From Bacteroidota bacterium (GTDB lineage Bacteria; Bacteroidota; Bacteroidia; Bacteroidales; JAGONC01), in the NCBI GenBank assembly GCA_022711405.1, contig JAKLFC010000007.1:62001-126000 (forward strand): DNA of 64,000 nt, read 5' to 3'. The number at the start of each line of letters is the position of its first letter. The stretch's first letter is position 1. Shown here in pieces: positions 25,774 to 34,789 of this stretch. The notes under the pieces were generated by a model. The model was not told the DNA's origin. It saw only the letters and a list, made by a program, of their open reading frames with translations, and did no database searches. Made by a program: the position numbers and the translations under genes.

Positions 25774-28038
25774 TTATTTCTGCATAATCCTGATCAGGTT
25801 CAGCGCACTGCCGGCCCTGAACCAGCTGATCTGCATCGGATTGTACGAATGATGGACAGCGAACTCCTCAGTGGTTCCGTCGGCATGGTTCAACACAACG
25901 GTCAGGGATTTACCCTGTTCAATATCCGACAATCCCAATATATCGATCCGATCGTCTTCCCTGATCCTTTCATAATCCTTCTTATCAGCGAATGTCAGCG
26001 CCAGCATTCCCTGTTTCTTCAGGTTGGTTTCATGGATCCTTGCAAAGGATTTTACGAGTACAACCCTCACATTGAGGTGTCGTGGTTCCATGGCTGCATG
26101 CTCCCGCGAGGATCCCTCACCGTAATTTTCATCTCCGACAATGATCGATTCGATCTGGTTTGTCTTATAATGCCTGGCCACAGTGCTTACCCTATCGTAC
26201 ATGCCCGTCACCTGGTTTTTGACAAGATTGGTCTGCCCGTTGAATTCGTTCACAGCGCCCATCATCAGATTACCGGAGATATTATCGAGGTGTCCCCGGA
26301 ACCTGAGCCATGGGCCGGCCATGGATATATGGTCGGTAGTGCATTTCCCCCTGACCTTGATCAGCAGTCGGAGACCTCTCAGGTCGTTGCGGTCAAAAGG
26401 CGGAAAAGGTTCAAGTGCCTGAAGGCGTTCGGAGCCTGACCGGATGATGACTTCAAGGTCTTCCATTCCTGAAACAGGTGCGATAAAGCCAGGGTCCTTC
26501 ACATCAAAACCGGCAGGGGGCAGCTCGATTCCTTCCGGCTCATCCAGCTTCACCGGTTCTCCTTTTTCATTGATGAGTGAATCCTCCAGGGGGTTGAAGG
26601 TCAGTTTACCCGCAATGCTCATAGCGGTGACGATCTCCGGAGAAGCGACGAAGCTGTGTGTATTCGGATTGCCGTCGTTCCTTTTGGCGAAATTGCGATT
26701 GAAGGAATTAATGATTGAATTTTTCCTATCAGGGTCCTCGGTATGTCGTTTCCACTGACCAATGCAGGGGCCGCAGGCATTTGACATCACCACCCCGCCG
26801 ATGTCCTCAAAGACTTTCAACAGGCCGTCCCTTTCGGTCGTGTAACGGATCTGCTCGGAGCCAGGCGTCACCATGAATTCTGACTGCACCCGTAATCCTT
26901 TGTCAAGGGCCTGCCTGGCGACAGAAGCAGCCCGGGTCAGGTCTTCATAGGATGAATTGGTACAGGAACCGATCAGCCCTACATCGATCTTTTCAGGAAA
27001 ACCTTTCTCTACTGCAATTTTGCAGAATTCTGAGATGGGGTATGCGGCATCCGGAGTATAGGGTCCGTTGATATGAGGTTCCAATGCCGACAGATCGATC
27101 TCGATCAGCTGGTCAAAATATTTCTCAGGATGCTGATAAACTTCCGGATCGGAGCGCAGGTGCGATCTCATTTCCTCGGCAAGGTCAGCCACTATGCCTC
27201 TTCCGGTTGCATGAAGGTAGGAGGAAATCTTATCGTCATATCCAAAGACCGAAGTGGTAGCGCCGATCTCTGCACCCATGTTGCAAATGGTCCCCTTCCC
27301 TGTCGCGGAGAGGCTGTCAGCTCCATCGCCGAAATACTCCAGGATGGCACCCGTACCACCTTTTACTGTGAGAATACCTGCTACCCTGAGGATGACGTCC
27401 TTTGGCGAAGTCCATCCGTTGAGTCGCCCTGTCAGTTTCACACCGATGAGCTTTGGCATCTTCAGTTCCCACGACATACCTGCCATCACATCGACAGCAT
27501 CAGCTCCTCCCACACCGATGGCGATCATCCCGATCCCACCGGCATTTACGGTATGCGAATCTGTCCCGATCATCATTCCTCCCGGAAAGGCATAATTTTC
27601 GAGGATCACCTGATGGATGATGCCGGCTCCCGGTTTCCAGTATCCAATCCCGTATTTTGCTGAAACCGATTGAAGAAAATCGTAGACCTCTTTGTTCTGT
27701 TCCATGGCCTGGTCAAGATCGACCTGTGATCCTGCATGCGCCTGGATCAGGTGATCGCAGTGAACCGTGGTGGGCACGGCCGTATTTTTCTTACCAGCAT
27801 TCATGAACTGCAGCAACGCCATCTGTGCGGTCGCATCCTGCATGGCAACACGGTCAGGTGCAAAATTCACATAATCACCTCCCCTTTCGAAAGGATGAGA
27901 AGGCATTCCATCAAAGAGATGACTGTACAGGATCTTTTCAGTGAGTGTCATCGGGCGTTTCAATACCCTGCGTACCGCCTCGATCTTTCCGGGCAGGTCC
28001 TTATAGACTCCCGAGATAAGTTCTACATCGAATAACAT
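25774..28038 (-). CDS. acnA: Aconitate hydratase, mitochondrial type
   Basis: TCA-cycle enzyme that interconverts citrate and isocitrate, 754 aa, cytoplasmic. 4Fe-4S ligands: Cys in [13 protein letters not shown] and two Cys in [10 protein letters not shown]. Other conserved parts are [30 protein letters not shown] and [20 protein letters not shown] in the swivelling domain. The length and wording match the mitochondrial aconitase group common in Bacteroidota rather than AcnB. An A/T-rich hairpin (28058-28094) lies just upstream, between it and the thioferritin gene. No citrate synthase or isocitrate dehydrogenase gene is beside it. Confidence 0.96.
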   Translation of the reverse strand: MLFDVELISGVYKDLPGKIEAVRRVLKRPMTLTEKILYSHLFDGMPSHPFERGGDYVNFAPDRVAMQDATAQMALLQFMNAGKKNTAVPTTVHCDHLIQAHAGSQVDLDQAMEQNKEVYDFLQSVSAKYGIGYWKPGAGIIHQVILENYAFPGGMMIGTDSHTVNAGGIGMIAIGVGGADAVDVMAGMSWELKMPKLIGVKLTGRLNGWTSPKDVILRVAGILTVKGGTGAILEYFGDGADSLSATGKGTICNMGAEIGATTSVFGYDDKISSYLHATGRGIVADLAEEMRSHLRSDPEVYQHPEKYFDQLIEIDLSALEPHINGPYTPDAAYPISEFCKIAVEKGFPEKIDVGLIGSCTNSSYEDLTRAASVARQALDKGLRVQSEFMVTPGSEQIRYTTERDGLLKVFEDIGGVVMSNACGPCIGQWKRHTEDPDRKNSIINSFNRNFAKRNDGNPNTHSFVASPEIVTAMSIAGKLTFNPLEDSLINEKGEPVKLDEPEGIELPPAGFDVKDPGFIAPVSGMEDLEVIIRSGSERLQALEPFPPFDRNDLRGLRLLIKVRGKCTTDHISMAGPWLRFRGHLDNISGNLMMGAVNEFNGQTNLVKNQVTGMYDRVSTVARHYKTNQIESIIVGDENYGEGSSREHAAMEPRHLNVRVVLVKSFARIHETNLKKQGMLALTFADKKDYERIREDDRIDILGLSDIEQGKSLTVVLNHADGTTEEFAVHHSYNPMQISWFRAGSALNLIRIMQK

Positions 28039-28057
28039 ATAGAATCATTATAAATAT

Positions 28058-28094
28058 AAAAAAAGATACATCTGTTGAAGAAACAGATCTTTTT
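28058..28094 (-). terminator. Hairpin terminator downstream of the thioferritin gene
   Basis: A 7-bp perfect stem, ATCTGTT (28070-28076) with AACAGAT (28082-28088) and a 5-base loop, is flanked by seven A on the left (28058-28064, a T-run on the minus strand) and CTTTTT on the right. It could stop transcripts in either direction. On the minus strand it lies between the thioferritin and aconitase genes. Confidence 0.55.
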
Positions 28095-28130
28095 GTTATT
28101 TGTTCACTGAAGCCGTCATCGGGCCAGAAA

Positions 28131-28643
28131 TCATAGCCGCAATTTGCGCAGATCTTCTTTCATCCGTTCCAGATCGGTGAGCCAGTCCTCGATATCCTGC
28201 TCATGCTCAAGTTCCTCGTTCAGGATGGTTGTCGCCATCTGGTGAGTGGTATGGTCCTTTCCTGCAGTAAAGTCGGCAATCTCCTTGTACCTTTTGATGG
28301 CGCATCTTTCCCCGGTCAGGTTTTGTTTTAGAATTTCCTCGATATAGGGATCGGTTGGCGCATCATAGCTACATCTGCTGAGCCTGGTCCACTCATTTGG
28401 ATTGAGCACCGGCGTGCCGCCCAGTTGAATGATACGGTTCACGACCAGGACGGCATGATTCAGCTCCTGGTCAGCATGCAGGAGGAGTTCGGGTTCAACT
28501 TCGCTCCTCATGGGCCCTTCCATGACCCGGGCACCAATCCAGTACTGGTAATAGGCCAGCCATTCTTCACTCAATGCCTCATTCAGCATTTTGAGCAGGC
28601 TTTCCACGTCTAGATCGAGGATCTTTATTCCATGCTTTCCCAT
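28131..28643 (-). CDS. Dps-like thioferritin (DpsL / Bfr-like)
   Basis: Ferritin-superfamily protein, 170 aa, that probably stores iron and removes peroxide in a 12-subunit cage. Di-iron ligands can be placed as Glu in LSEEWLAYYQY, Glu60 and His63 in DQELNHA, Glu112 in GERCAIKRY and Glu144 with His147 in EELEHEQD. A pair of cysteines, Cys91 and Cys114, 23 residues apart and beside the metal site, matches the thioferritin mark known from the Sulfolobus DPSL protein and the Bacteroides fragilis bfr product. A -7 box stands 35 bases before the ATG, and a hairpin terminator follows the gene, so it is probably a single-gene unit. Confidence 0.88.
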   Translation of the reverse strand: MGKHGIKILDLDVESLLKMLNEALSEEWLAYYQYWIGARVMEGPMRSEVEPELLLHADQELNHAVLVVNRIIQLGGTPVLNPNEWTRLSRCSYDAPTDPYIEEILKQNLTGERCAIKRYKEIADFTAGKDHTTHQMATTILNEELEHEQDIEDWLTDLERMKEDLRKLRL

Positions 28644-28677
28644 AATGATATTTTATTGTTAATGGCAAATTATATGG

Positions 28678-28685
28678 CAAAGTTA
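28678..28685 (-). promoter_or_regulatory. -7 box for the thioferritin gene
   Basis: CAAAGTTA reads TAACTTTG on the minus strand, matching TAnnTTTG, 35 bases upstream of the ATG at 28643. Confidence 0.5.
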
Positions 28686-28705
28686 AGAAATATTGGGATT
28701 GGAAC

Positions 28706-29734
28706 TTACTCCGCAGCCAAATCGTTCACAGAAACATATACCGGAAGATGATCCGAATACCCCCCGTGATATTCATTTCCTGAGTAGGTCTTGTTTGGCA
28801 TCTTTTCGTGGTATCTGGGATGGGTGAACAGCAGCCATGAAGGATCGAAGATGCGAAAGCTGCCGGCAGGGATGGAGATGCCGGCAGCGGGACGGATCAT
28901 GGAGGGGCTGACAATGACCTGGTCGAACAAAAGCCATCTGCCCCTGTGGTTAATCGTTCCCTCACGCTTTCTGAACAAAGGAAAGGCAAGATTGATCAGG
29001 TTGTCATTGCCGGAATTGCTGACCGGCTCTACCAGCAGCACTTTTTTAAGGCTGTAACTGTCAGGGGGATCGTTAAAATCTCCCATGAGCAGGATCTTTG
29101 CCACGGGATCATCGGTTAAGATGCCTTGGATGAACTGCCTGACGGTTCTGGCTGCAAAGGTTCTCCGGGGTTCTGATTCCAGTACTCCTTCCCTCCGGGA
29201 GGGCCAGTGGTTCACAAAGATATGTACGGTATCCTCTCCCCTGAACTGACCTTTGACATAAAGCACATCCCGCGTCCTGTCCGTCCTGTCAAACGGAAAC
29301 GTAAGAGGGATCGGCTGGGACGCCAGGGGCCGGAAATATTCCCGCCGGTAGAGAAGTGCGACATCCATACCTCTTTCATCACCAGAATCGTAATGAATGA
29401 ACTGATATTTTCCGGGTGTAAGACGATCGGTGCCTATAAGATCCCCCAGTACTCCGTCATTTTCAATCTCTGTCAGGCCTACTACCACTGGCAGGTCGTT
29501 CCCTGAGGACCCGATGACCTTAGCAATATGATTGATTTTGGTATGGTAACGCGCTGTATCCCATTTTTTTGCGGAGCGAGGCAGGTACTCATTGTCCAGG
29601 GTTTCCGGATCATCCTTTGTATCGAAAAGATTCTCAACATTATAAAACAGGATTTGCTTTCTGACCGGGGATAACAGATCGTGCATCTTACCGTTGGAAT
29701 AAACTAAAAGAGGCTCGTGGCCAGGCGGTTTCAT
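28706..29734 (-). CDS. Endonuclease/exonuclease/phosphatase (EEP) fold protein
   Basis: EEP-superfamily metal-dependent phosphoesterase, 342 aa. Conserved parts: FYNVENLFDTKDD, VVGLTEIENDGV with the metal Glu, MDVALLYRREYF, VHIFVNHWPSR, LLMGDFNDPPDS and YSDHLPVYV. All active-site motifs are intact. Close relatives in Bacteroidota usually have a signal peptide; this one does not and so is probably cytoplasmic. Its ATG overlaps the stop of the HerA-like gene by 4 bases (29731-29734), so translation is coupled. Substrate may be DNA, RNA, a nucleotide or a lipid; the partner suggests a nucleic acid. Confidence 0.85.
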   Translation of the reverse strand: MKPPGHEPLLVYSNGKMHDLLSPVRKQILFYNVENLFDTKDDPETLDNEYLPRSAKKWDTARYHTKINHIAKVIGSSGNDLPVVVGLTEIENDGVLGDLIGTDRLTPGKYQFIHYDSGDERGMDVALLYRREYFRPLASQPIPLTFPFDRTDRTRDVLYVKGQFRGEDTVHIFVNHWPSRREGVLESEPRRTFAARTVRQFIQGILTDDPVAKILLMGDFNDPPDSYSLKKVLLVEPVSNSGNDNLINLAFPLFRKREGTINHRGRWLLFDQVIVSPSMIRPAAGISIPAGSFRIFDPSWLLFTHPRYHEKMPNKTYSGNEYHGGYSDHLPVYVSVNDLAAE

Positions 29735-31281
29735 CTTCTTGTTCTGACGCCCAGTGTTCCGAGGATACCTCTGGTCAGTTCCCGCATCACAGTTCTTCCC
29801 AGCTGGCGCACCATGGTGTTCTTGCTGAGCTTTTCAACGACCGACGGGGGTGTCTTCTGACGCCCCAGTGTTTTCCTGGCCCGTTCGTGTTCAGCTTCCC
29901 GTTCTCTCTGAAACTCTATTTCTGAAGCTCTTTCGAGCTTCTGGGTGATGATCTCGTAAGCGCTCTGACGGTCAATATCCTGATTATATCTGTCAGCCAG
30001 CTGTGAATCCCGCACCAGGTCGTCTATCTCCCTCTGAGAAAGGATATCCATCCTTGAGAGGGGGGCCCTGAGAAGAGTGGCTGTCAGGGGAGTTGGAACT
30101 CCTTTTTCGTTGAGCACGGTCACCAGAGCTTCTCCTGTGCCCAGTGAAGTAAGCAGCTCCTCCGTTTCGTAATATTCAGAGATTGGAAAATTTTCGGCGA
30201 CTCTTTTAATCATCTGTCGATCCCTGGCGGTGAATGCTCTCAGTGCATGCTGCACCTTCAGGCCGAGCTGTGCCAGGACTGAATCCGGAACGTCGTTGGG
30301 GTCCTGTGTACAGAAAAATACTCCTACACCTTTTGACCGTATCAGTTTTATGATCGCATCCAGCTGATCAAGCAGTGCGCTTGAAGCTTCCTTGAAGATC
30401 AGGTGTGCCTCATCGATGAACAGGACAAGCTTGGGCTGGTCCATATCACCCATTTCAGGAAATGTGTTGTACACCTCTGCAAGCAGGCATAGCATAAAGG
30501 TTGAGAAAAGCTTGGGTTTATCCTGAATATCGGTAAGCCGGATGATGGATATCACCCCTCGGCCATCCCTGTCCTTCAACAGCAGATCATCCGTTTCGAA
30601 AGAAGGCTCCCCGAAAAACCGGTCCGCTTCCTGTTCCTCGATTTCGATGATCTTGCGTATGATGGTTGAGACTGTCGTTCCTGAAACGGTACCATATTCC
30701 TTCTCCAACTCTTCTTTTCCTTCATTGCTGACAAACTGAAGCATTTTCCTGAAATCCTTCAGATCGATCAGCGGCAGCTTCTGATCGTCGCAGTACTTGA
30801 AGATCATAGAGACAACACTGGACTGGGTATCATTCAGCGCCAGAATTTTGGAGAAGAGTACCGGTCCGAATTCCGAAACCGTAGATCTCAGTTTCACTCC
30901 ATGCTCGCCCGAGATCGACATGAGTTCGACCGGCATGGCCATGGGCTCATACGGTTCACCGACCATTTTCTGCCGCCAGATGACATGATCATTCACCTGT
31001 CCGGATTGCGCCAGTCCACTCAGGTCACCCTTGATATCCATCAGTACGACAGGGATGCCTTTGAGAGAAAGTTGTTCAGCAATCACCTGCAGGGTCTTTG
31101 TTTTGCCCGTTCCCGTGGCACCTGATATCAGGCCATGACGGTTGATCGTTTTCAGGGGTATCTTAATTTGCAGACCTTCAATGGGTTCACGATTAAAAAT
31201 TGCCCCTCCCAGAACAAAATAGTCTTTCTTAAAAGTGTAACCAGCCTGTATATCACTGATAAATTTTTCTTTTTGTCCCAT
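29731..31281 (-). CDS. HerA-like ATPase, DUF853/YjgR family
   Basis: HerA/FtsK-superfamily ATPase, 516 aa. Walker A GATGTGKTK (from residue 54), Walker B LVLFIDEAHLIF, sensor region VFFCTQDPNDVP, and the arginine-containing segment HALRAFTARDRQ. The N-terminus has the small beta domain (KKDYFVLGGAIFNREPIEG). The C-terminal 80 residues are a charged coiled coil followed by a basic end (TMVRQLGRTVMRELTRGILG). YjgR proteins have no proven role; the fold suggests DNA translocation. It is first in a two-gene operon with an EEP enzyme. Upstream stand a -7 box and an 18-bp palindrome. Confidence 0.9.
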   Translation of the reverse strand: MGQKEKFISDIQAGYTFKKDYFVLGGAIFNREPIEGLQIKIPLKTINRHGLISGATGTGKTKTLQVIAEQLSLKGIPVVLMDIKGDLSGLAQSGQVNDHVIWRQKMVGEPYEPMAMPVELMSISGEHGVKLRSTVSEFGPVLFSKILALNDTQSSVVSMIFKYCDDQKLPLIDLKDFRKMLQFVSNEGKEELEKEYGTVSGTTVSTIIRKIIEIEEQEADRFFGEPSFETDDLLLKDRDGRGVISIIRLTDIQDKPKLFSTFMLCLLAEVYNTFPEMGDMDQPKLVLFIDEAHLIFKEASSALLDQLDAIIKLIRSKGVGVFFCTQDPNDVPDSVLAQLGLKVQHALRAFTARDRQMIKRVAENFPISEYYETEELLTSLGTGEALVTVLNEKGVPTPLTATLLRAPLSRMDILSQREIDDLVRDSQLADRYNQDIDRQSAYEIITQKLERASEIEFQREREAEHERARKTLGRQKTPPSVVEKLSKNTMVRQLGRTVMRELTRGILGTLGVRTRR

Positions 31282-31340
31282 GATAGCTGAAATCCGTTAA
31301 AATAAAAATTGGTTAAAGAGTGTAGTATCTTAATTTCCAA

Positions 31341-31348
31341 CAAAAGTA
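31341..31348 (-). promoter_or_regulatory. -7 box for the HerA-like/EEP operon
   Basis: CAAAAGTA reads TACTTTTG on the minus strand, matching TAnnTTTG, 60 bases before the ATG at 31281. The region where a -33 element should be is occupied by the palindrome at 31365-31382. Confidence 0.5.
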
Positions 31349-31364
31349 ATAAATTGTGTTATTT

Positions 31365-31382
31365 TGTCAGAAATTTCTGACA
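31365..31382. promoter_or_regulatory. 18-bp perfect palindrome, possible operator
   Basis: TGTCAGAAATTTCTGACA is a perfect dyad in the spacer between the divergent HerA-like and YugP genes. It lies 16 bases upstream of the -7 box of the HerA-like gene, overlapping the expected -33 position, and 89 bases before the YugP ATG. No T-run follows, so it is more likely a binding site for a dimeric regulator than a terminator. Confidence 0.55.
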
Positions 31383-31471
31383 CAGATCAGTAAATAGACC
31401 TTTCTGATTCCATTTTTCCATCATGGCTCAATAATTGATGAACGGGCCGGATCACAAAAAAATAAAAAACT

Positions 31472-32152
31472 ATGATTGGAGCATATATTATCGGGGCCGT
31501 GTTTGCCGTCATCGGCATGATCGTCGGCCAGGTGCTGCAGAGCAAATTCAAAAAATACTCCCACCTTGCATTGCGTAACGGCATGTCAGGCAAAGAGATC
31601 GCCGAAAAAATGCTGCGTGATAACGGGATAAACGACGTACAGGTCGTTTCTGTCAGGGGCCAGCTAACCGACCATTACAATCCGTTGAACAAAACCGTCA
31701 ACCTCAGCGAAGCCGTATACAGCCAGCGCAGCGCCGCAGCAGCCGCTGTGGCCGCCCACGAATGTGGTCACGCGGTGCAGCATGCCACTGCCTACAGGTG
31801 GCTGATGTTGCGTTCGAGACTGGTGCCGGTGGTCAGTTTCAGCAGTAAGATCGTACAGTGGGTGATCCTGGGCGGTATCCTGCTGATCAACTCCTTCCCC
31901 CAGCTTCTTTTGGGAGGGATCATCCTGTTTGGCATGGTAACCCTGTTCTCCATCATCACCCTGCCGGTTGAATACAATGCCAGCAGCCGGGCGCTGGCCT
32001 GGATGCAAACGCGCAATGTCGTCACATCTCAGGAATATGAAGGTGCTAAAGACTCTCTGAAATGGGCTGCCCGTACATACCTGGTGGCTGCGCTGGGTGC
32101 GATCGCTTCACTGCTCTACTACCTGATGATTTATATGGGGCGGAGAGACTAA
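31472..32152 (+). CDS. Membrane zinc metallopeptidase, YugP-like (Zn_peptidase_2)
   Basis: Integral-membrane protease, 226 aa. One N-terminal membrane segment (GAYIIGAVFAVIGMIVGQVL); the zinc motif HECGH (His96, Glu97, His100) in AAVAAHECGHAVQH; then a hydrophobic hairpin (about 125-160) and a C-terminal segment LVAALGAIASLLYYLMIYMG. The fold and order match PF04298. Substrates are unknown; family members are thought to act in membrane protein quality control. It is divergent from the HerA-like operon and converges on the GNAT gene. Its ATG is preceded by an A-rich stretch rather than a Shine-Dalgarno sequence. Confidence 0.92.
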   Translation: MIGAYIIGAVFAVIGMIVGQVLQSKFKKYSHLALRNGMSGKEIAEKMLRDNGINDVQVVSVRGQLTDHYNPLNKTVNLSEAVYSQRSAAAAAVAAHECGHAVQHATAYRWLMLRSRLVPVVSFSSKIVQWVILGGILLINSFPQLLLGGIILFGMVTLFSIITLPVEYNASSRALAWMQTRNVVTSQEYEGAKDSLKWAARTYLVAALGAIASLLYYLMIYMGRRD

Positions 32153-32173
32153 GGGGAATCTTCAGAAAGCCTC

Positions 32174-32216
32174 ATTGTTCAATTGTTCAATTGTTAAATT
32201 GCTGAATTGTACTGCT
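32174..32216. repeat. CAATTGTT word repeat
   Basis: CATTGTTC, AATTGTTC, AATTGTTA, AATTGCTG and AATTGTAC follow each other with 8-base phasing between the convergent YugP and GNAT genes. The word is close to the TAAATTGT unit at 9961-10008. Confidence 0.65.
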
Positions 32217-32238
32217 GTTTGATTCACTCAAACGAATT

Positions 32239-32775
32239 CTATCTCTTCTTTTCAGGACGCAGCTGTGAATAGATGCAGCTATCGAGAAGCACATTGTTCT
32301 TGATCACATATTTTTTGAGGATGGCTTCACAGATGAATCCGCTTTTTTCAAGCACCTTTCGTGAGGCCATGTTGTAGGCATAAGGCTCGGCATAGACACG
32401 CTCGACGTCAAAATTATCGAAAACGTACCCGACGATCATACCCAGGGCGATGGTGGCTATCCCCCTGCCCCAGTATTCCCTTCCGATGAAATACCCGATC
32501 TCGGCGTTCTTCCAGTAGATGTTGTCTTTCAGTACAAAACCGATGCTGCCTGCCAGTTTCCCGTTGTATTCAATGGCAAAATACCGGGTGGGCGGCCGCC
32601 GGTATTTCCTGGTGGCTGAGAGCCAGTTCCTGGCATCTTTAACGGTATACGGATAAGGAAATCCGTCCCTGAGGTTGTCGGAAATTTCCTTACAGTTGGC
32701 GATGGAAGGAAGTGTGTCCGCATCTGAATCTCTCCAGTTGCGCAGGGTGATCCCTTCTTTCGAAATGCGTGTCAT
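32239..32775 (-). CDS. GNAT-family N-acetyltransferase (RimJ/RimL-like)
   Basis: Acetyl-CoA dependent acetyltransferase, 178 aa. It matches the Acetyltransf_3 pattern: ITLRNWRDSDADTLPSIANC at the start, FAIEYNGKLAGSIGF, then the acetyl-CoA loop region YFIGREYWGRGIATIALGMI and NMASRKVLEKSGFICE. Members acetylate protein N-termini, amino acids or antibiotics; the substrate here cannot be told. Its ATG directly abuts the stop of the MFS transporter gene (32776), so the two are co-transcribed. Confidence 0.92.
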   Translation of the reverse strand: MTRISKEGITLRNWRDSDADTLPSIANCKEISDNLRDGFPYPYTVKDARNWLSATRKYRRPPTRYFAIEYNGKLAGSIGFVLKDNIYWKNAEIGYFIGREYWGRGIATIALGMIVGYVFDNFDVERVYAEPYAYNMASRKVLEKSGFICEAILKKYVIKNNVLLDSCIYSQLRPEKKR

Positions 32776-33921
32776 CTATTTTCGTTGTGCATAAAGTGCA
32801 ACCAGCAGTACATAGATCAGGCAGAAGACGATCAGAAAAAGACTTGCGATCACGCCCAGGCTGTCGCTGACAATACCCATGAGGGGTGGTATCAATGCGC
32901 CGCCTGACACGGCCATGATCATGAGCCCTGAGATTTCATTGGCGCGTTCAGGCATTTTGTCCACCGTCACCGAGAAGATCAGCGGGAACAGATTACCAGA
33001 ACCAAGCCCTGTCACAAAGATTCCGATACGGGCCAGCAGCAACGTCGGTGCAATGATCATCAGCACAATCCCGAACACTGCGAGGATGGCTGTGCCCAGC
33101 AAGAATTTCCGTGAGGGAAGGAAACTCAGTCCTACTGCTCCCAGAAACCTTCCTGTCATCAAGGCAAAGAAGTAGAGGCTGATCCCGAGGGACGCCTGTT
33201 CAAGCGACAGATCAAACCTCTTGCTGAGGTAATTGGCAATATTGGAATTCATACCCACGTCGGCCCCGACGATGAAAAGGATGGCAAGTACCATCAGGAT
33301 AATATACCTGCGGTTGAGCAGGCTGAAGCATGACCTGAAGGTGGCCTGTGCGCGTTCGGGTTTGATTTCCGCGATCCGTGTAAAATAGAGCCATGCAACC
33401 GCGATGAACGATGTGATGGCATAGACCAGAAAAACGATCTTCCAGTCACCGAACCGGACAGCTACTGCGGTGGTGATGATGGGCCCCAGCAGCGAACAGA
33501 TCGCTTTTATGAATTGGGAAAGGCTCATGAAGCTGGAGAACCTCTCCCTCGGAACCACGTCCATCAGCAGGGGATTGGCCGAAACCTGTACCACTGTATT
33601 ACCGATACCCAGGAAGATGATGCCGATCAGCAGACTCGGAAAGGAATACTGTATCAGAGGGATGATCATCCCCACACCTGTAAGCGCCATTCCGATGTTC
33701 AGCATAAATCGCTTTCCGTACTTGTCCTGGAGGATTCCCGTCGGCGTGGAGAAAACCAGGAACCAGATGAACGCCAGGGTGGGGATCAGCTGGGCCACCC
33801 CGTCGCTCAGGTTGAAATCATTTTTGGCATAGCCGGTAGCCACACCGACGATATCGACAAATCCCATCACGATATAGGCCAGGAGGACGGGTAGCAGTTT
33901 TGAGTACTGGATCTTTTTCAT
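32776..33921 (-). CDS. MFS transporter, FucP-like
   Basis: Twelve-helix major facilitator transporter of the inner membrane, 381 aa. The first helix pair (LLAYIVMGFVDIVGVATGYAK) and the loop DKYGKRFML between helices 2 and 3 are typical; the second half repeats the pattern (LGISLYFFALMTGRFLGAVG). The wording is nearest the sugar:proton symporters of the FucP group in Bacteroidota, but no sugar gene is adjacent, so the substrate is not known. It is first of a two-gene unit with the GNAT gene. Confidence 0.88.
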   Translation of the reverse strand: MKKIQYSKLLPVLLAYIVMGFVDIVGVATGYAKNDFNLSDGVAQLIPTLAFIWFLVFSTPTGILQDKYGKRFMLNIGMALTGVGMIIPLIQYSFPSLLIGIIFLGIGNTVVQVSANPLLMDVVPRERFSSFMSLSQFIKAICSLLGPIITTAVAVRFGDWKIVFLVYAITSFIAVAWLYFTRIAEIKPERAQATFRSCFSLLNRRYIILMVLAILFIVGADVGMNSNIANYLSKRFDLSLEQASLGISLYFFALMTGRFLGAVGLSFLPSRKFLLGTAILAVFGIVLMIIAPTLLLARIGIFVTGLGSGNLFPLIFSVTVDKMPERANEISGLMIMAVSGGALIPPLMGIVSDSLGVIASLFLIVFCLIYVLLVALYAQRK

Positions 33922-33953
33922 CTTCAGGTTGTTATTAGTCCACTGCCTGTCCT

Positions 33954-33982
33954 GGTAAGCCCCGGCATTCGTCGGGATAAAC
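33954..33982. repeat. REP-like GTAAGCCCCGG / CGGGATAA element
   Basis: TAAGCCCCGG-CATTCGT-CGGGATAA can form a short hairpin. The same two words occur, in a different order, at 3837-3851, pointing to a dispersed element. Confidence 0.45.
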
Positions 33983-34031
33983 TACGCCTGGTCAGGATCA
34001 GCGGCAGGTACGGAATGATTGTAAAAATAGC

Positions 34032-34730
34032 TTAGAGTTTCTCATTTTTACCGAAAAGGTATCGCGAAATCCATCCTGCCACAATGCCACCGAGTATGGG
34101 TGCTACCCAGAACAGCCATAGCTGCGACAGATAGGCGCCGCCGGCAAAGATCGCCTGGCTGGTGCTGCGGGCCGGGTTGACCGAGGTATTGGTCACAGGG
34201 ATGCTGATCAGGTGGATCAGTGTCAGGGCCAGACCGATGGCCAGGGGTGCAAATCCCTTTGGGGCCTTCTCGTGGATGACACCTATGATCACCAGGAGGA
34301 AAAAGAAAGTCATGATAAACTCGGTGATCAGGGCGGAAACCATTGAATAGCCACCCGGGGAGAGTTCGCCATACCCATTGGCGGCAAATCCACCCAGATC
34401 CGTGAATCCTGATCTTCCAACGACCACCAGGTAAATAATGACAGCCCCTGCGATGGCACCGATCACCTGTGCGATGATATAGCCCCATAGTTCCTTGAGC
34501 TGGAATTTACCTGCGGCCCACAAACCAAATGAAACGGCCGGATTGAAATGTCCTCCTGAAATGTGACCAACCGCGTAAGCCATGGTCAGGACTGTCAATC
34601 CAAACGCGAGGGCGACACCGGCAAAGCCAATGCCAAGTTCCGGAAAGGCAGCTGCGAAGACAGCGCTGCCACAACCTCCAAGCACCAGCCAGAAGGTACC
34701 GAAAAATTCAGCGAATAATTTTTTTGTCAT
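34032..34730 (-). CDS. aqpZ: Aquaporin Z
   Basis: Water channel of the inner membrane, 232 aa, six helices and two half-helices. Both NPA motifs are present: NPA at 63-65 in [11 protein letters not shown] and the second in [11 protein letters not shown]. The selectivity filter is of the water type (Phe in LAFGLTV, His in LIHLISIPV, Arg after the second NPA). [16 protein letters not shown] is the usual start. It appears to be transcribed alone; neighbours are the MFS gene and a conserved unknown. Confidence 0.96.
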   Translation of the reverse strand: MTKKLFAEFFGTFWLVLGGCGSAVFAAAFPELGIGFAGVALAFGLTVLTMAYAVGHISGGHFNPAVSFGLWAAGKFQLKELWGYIIAQVIGAIAGAVIIYLVVVGRSGFTDLGGFAANGYGELSPGGYSMVSALITEFIMTFFFLLVIIGVIHEKAPKGFAPLAIGLALTLIHLISIPVTNTSVNPARSTSQAIFAGGAYLSQLWLFWVAPILGGIVAGWISRYLFGKNEKL

Positions 34731-34789
34731 CGTATTACAGTTTAGGTTAGTACATGAAACACACTCTGTGTTTCCATTTTGATGATATT

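Noticed and set aside
28706..31281. Calling the HerA-like/EEP pair an antiphage defence system
   Set aside because: No defence genes, mobile elements or known defence HerA subfamily are seen, and YjgR-type ATPases are widespread core proteins. It is kept only as a finding to test.
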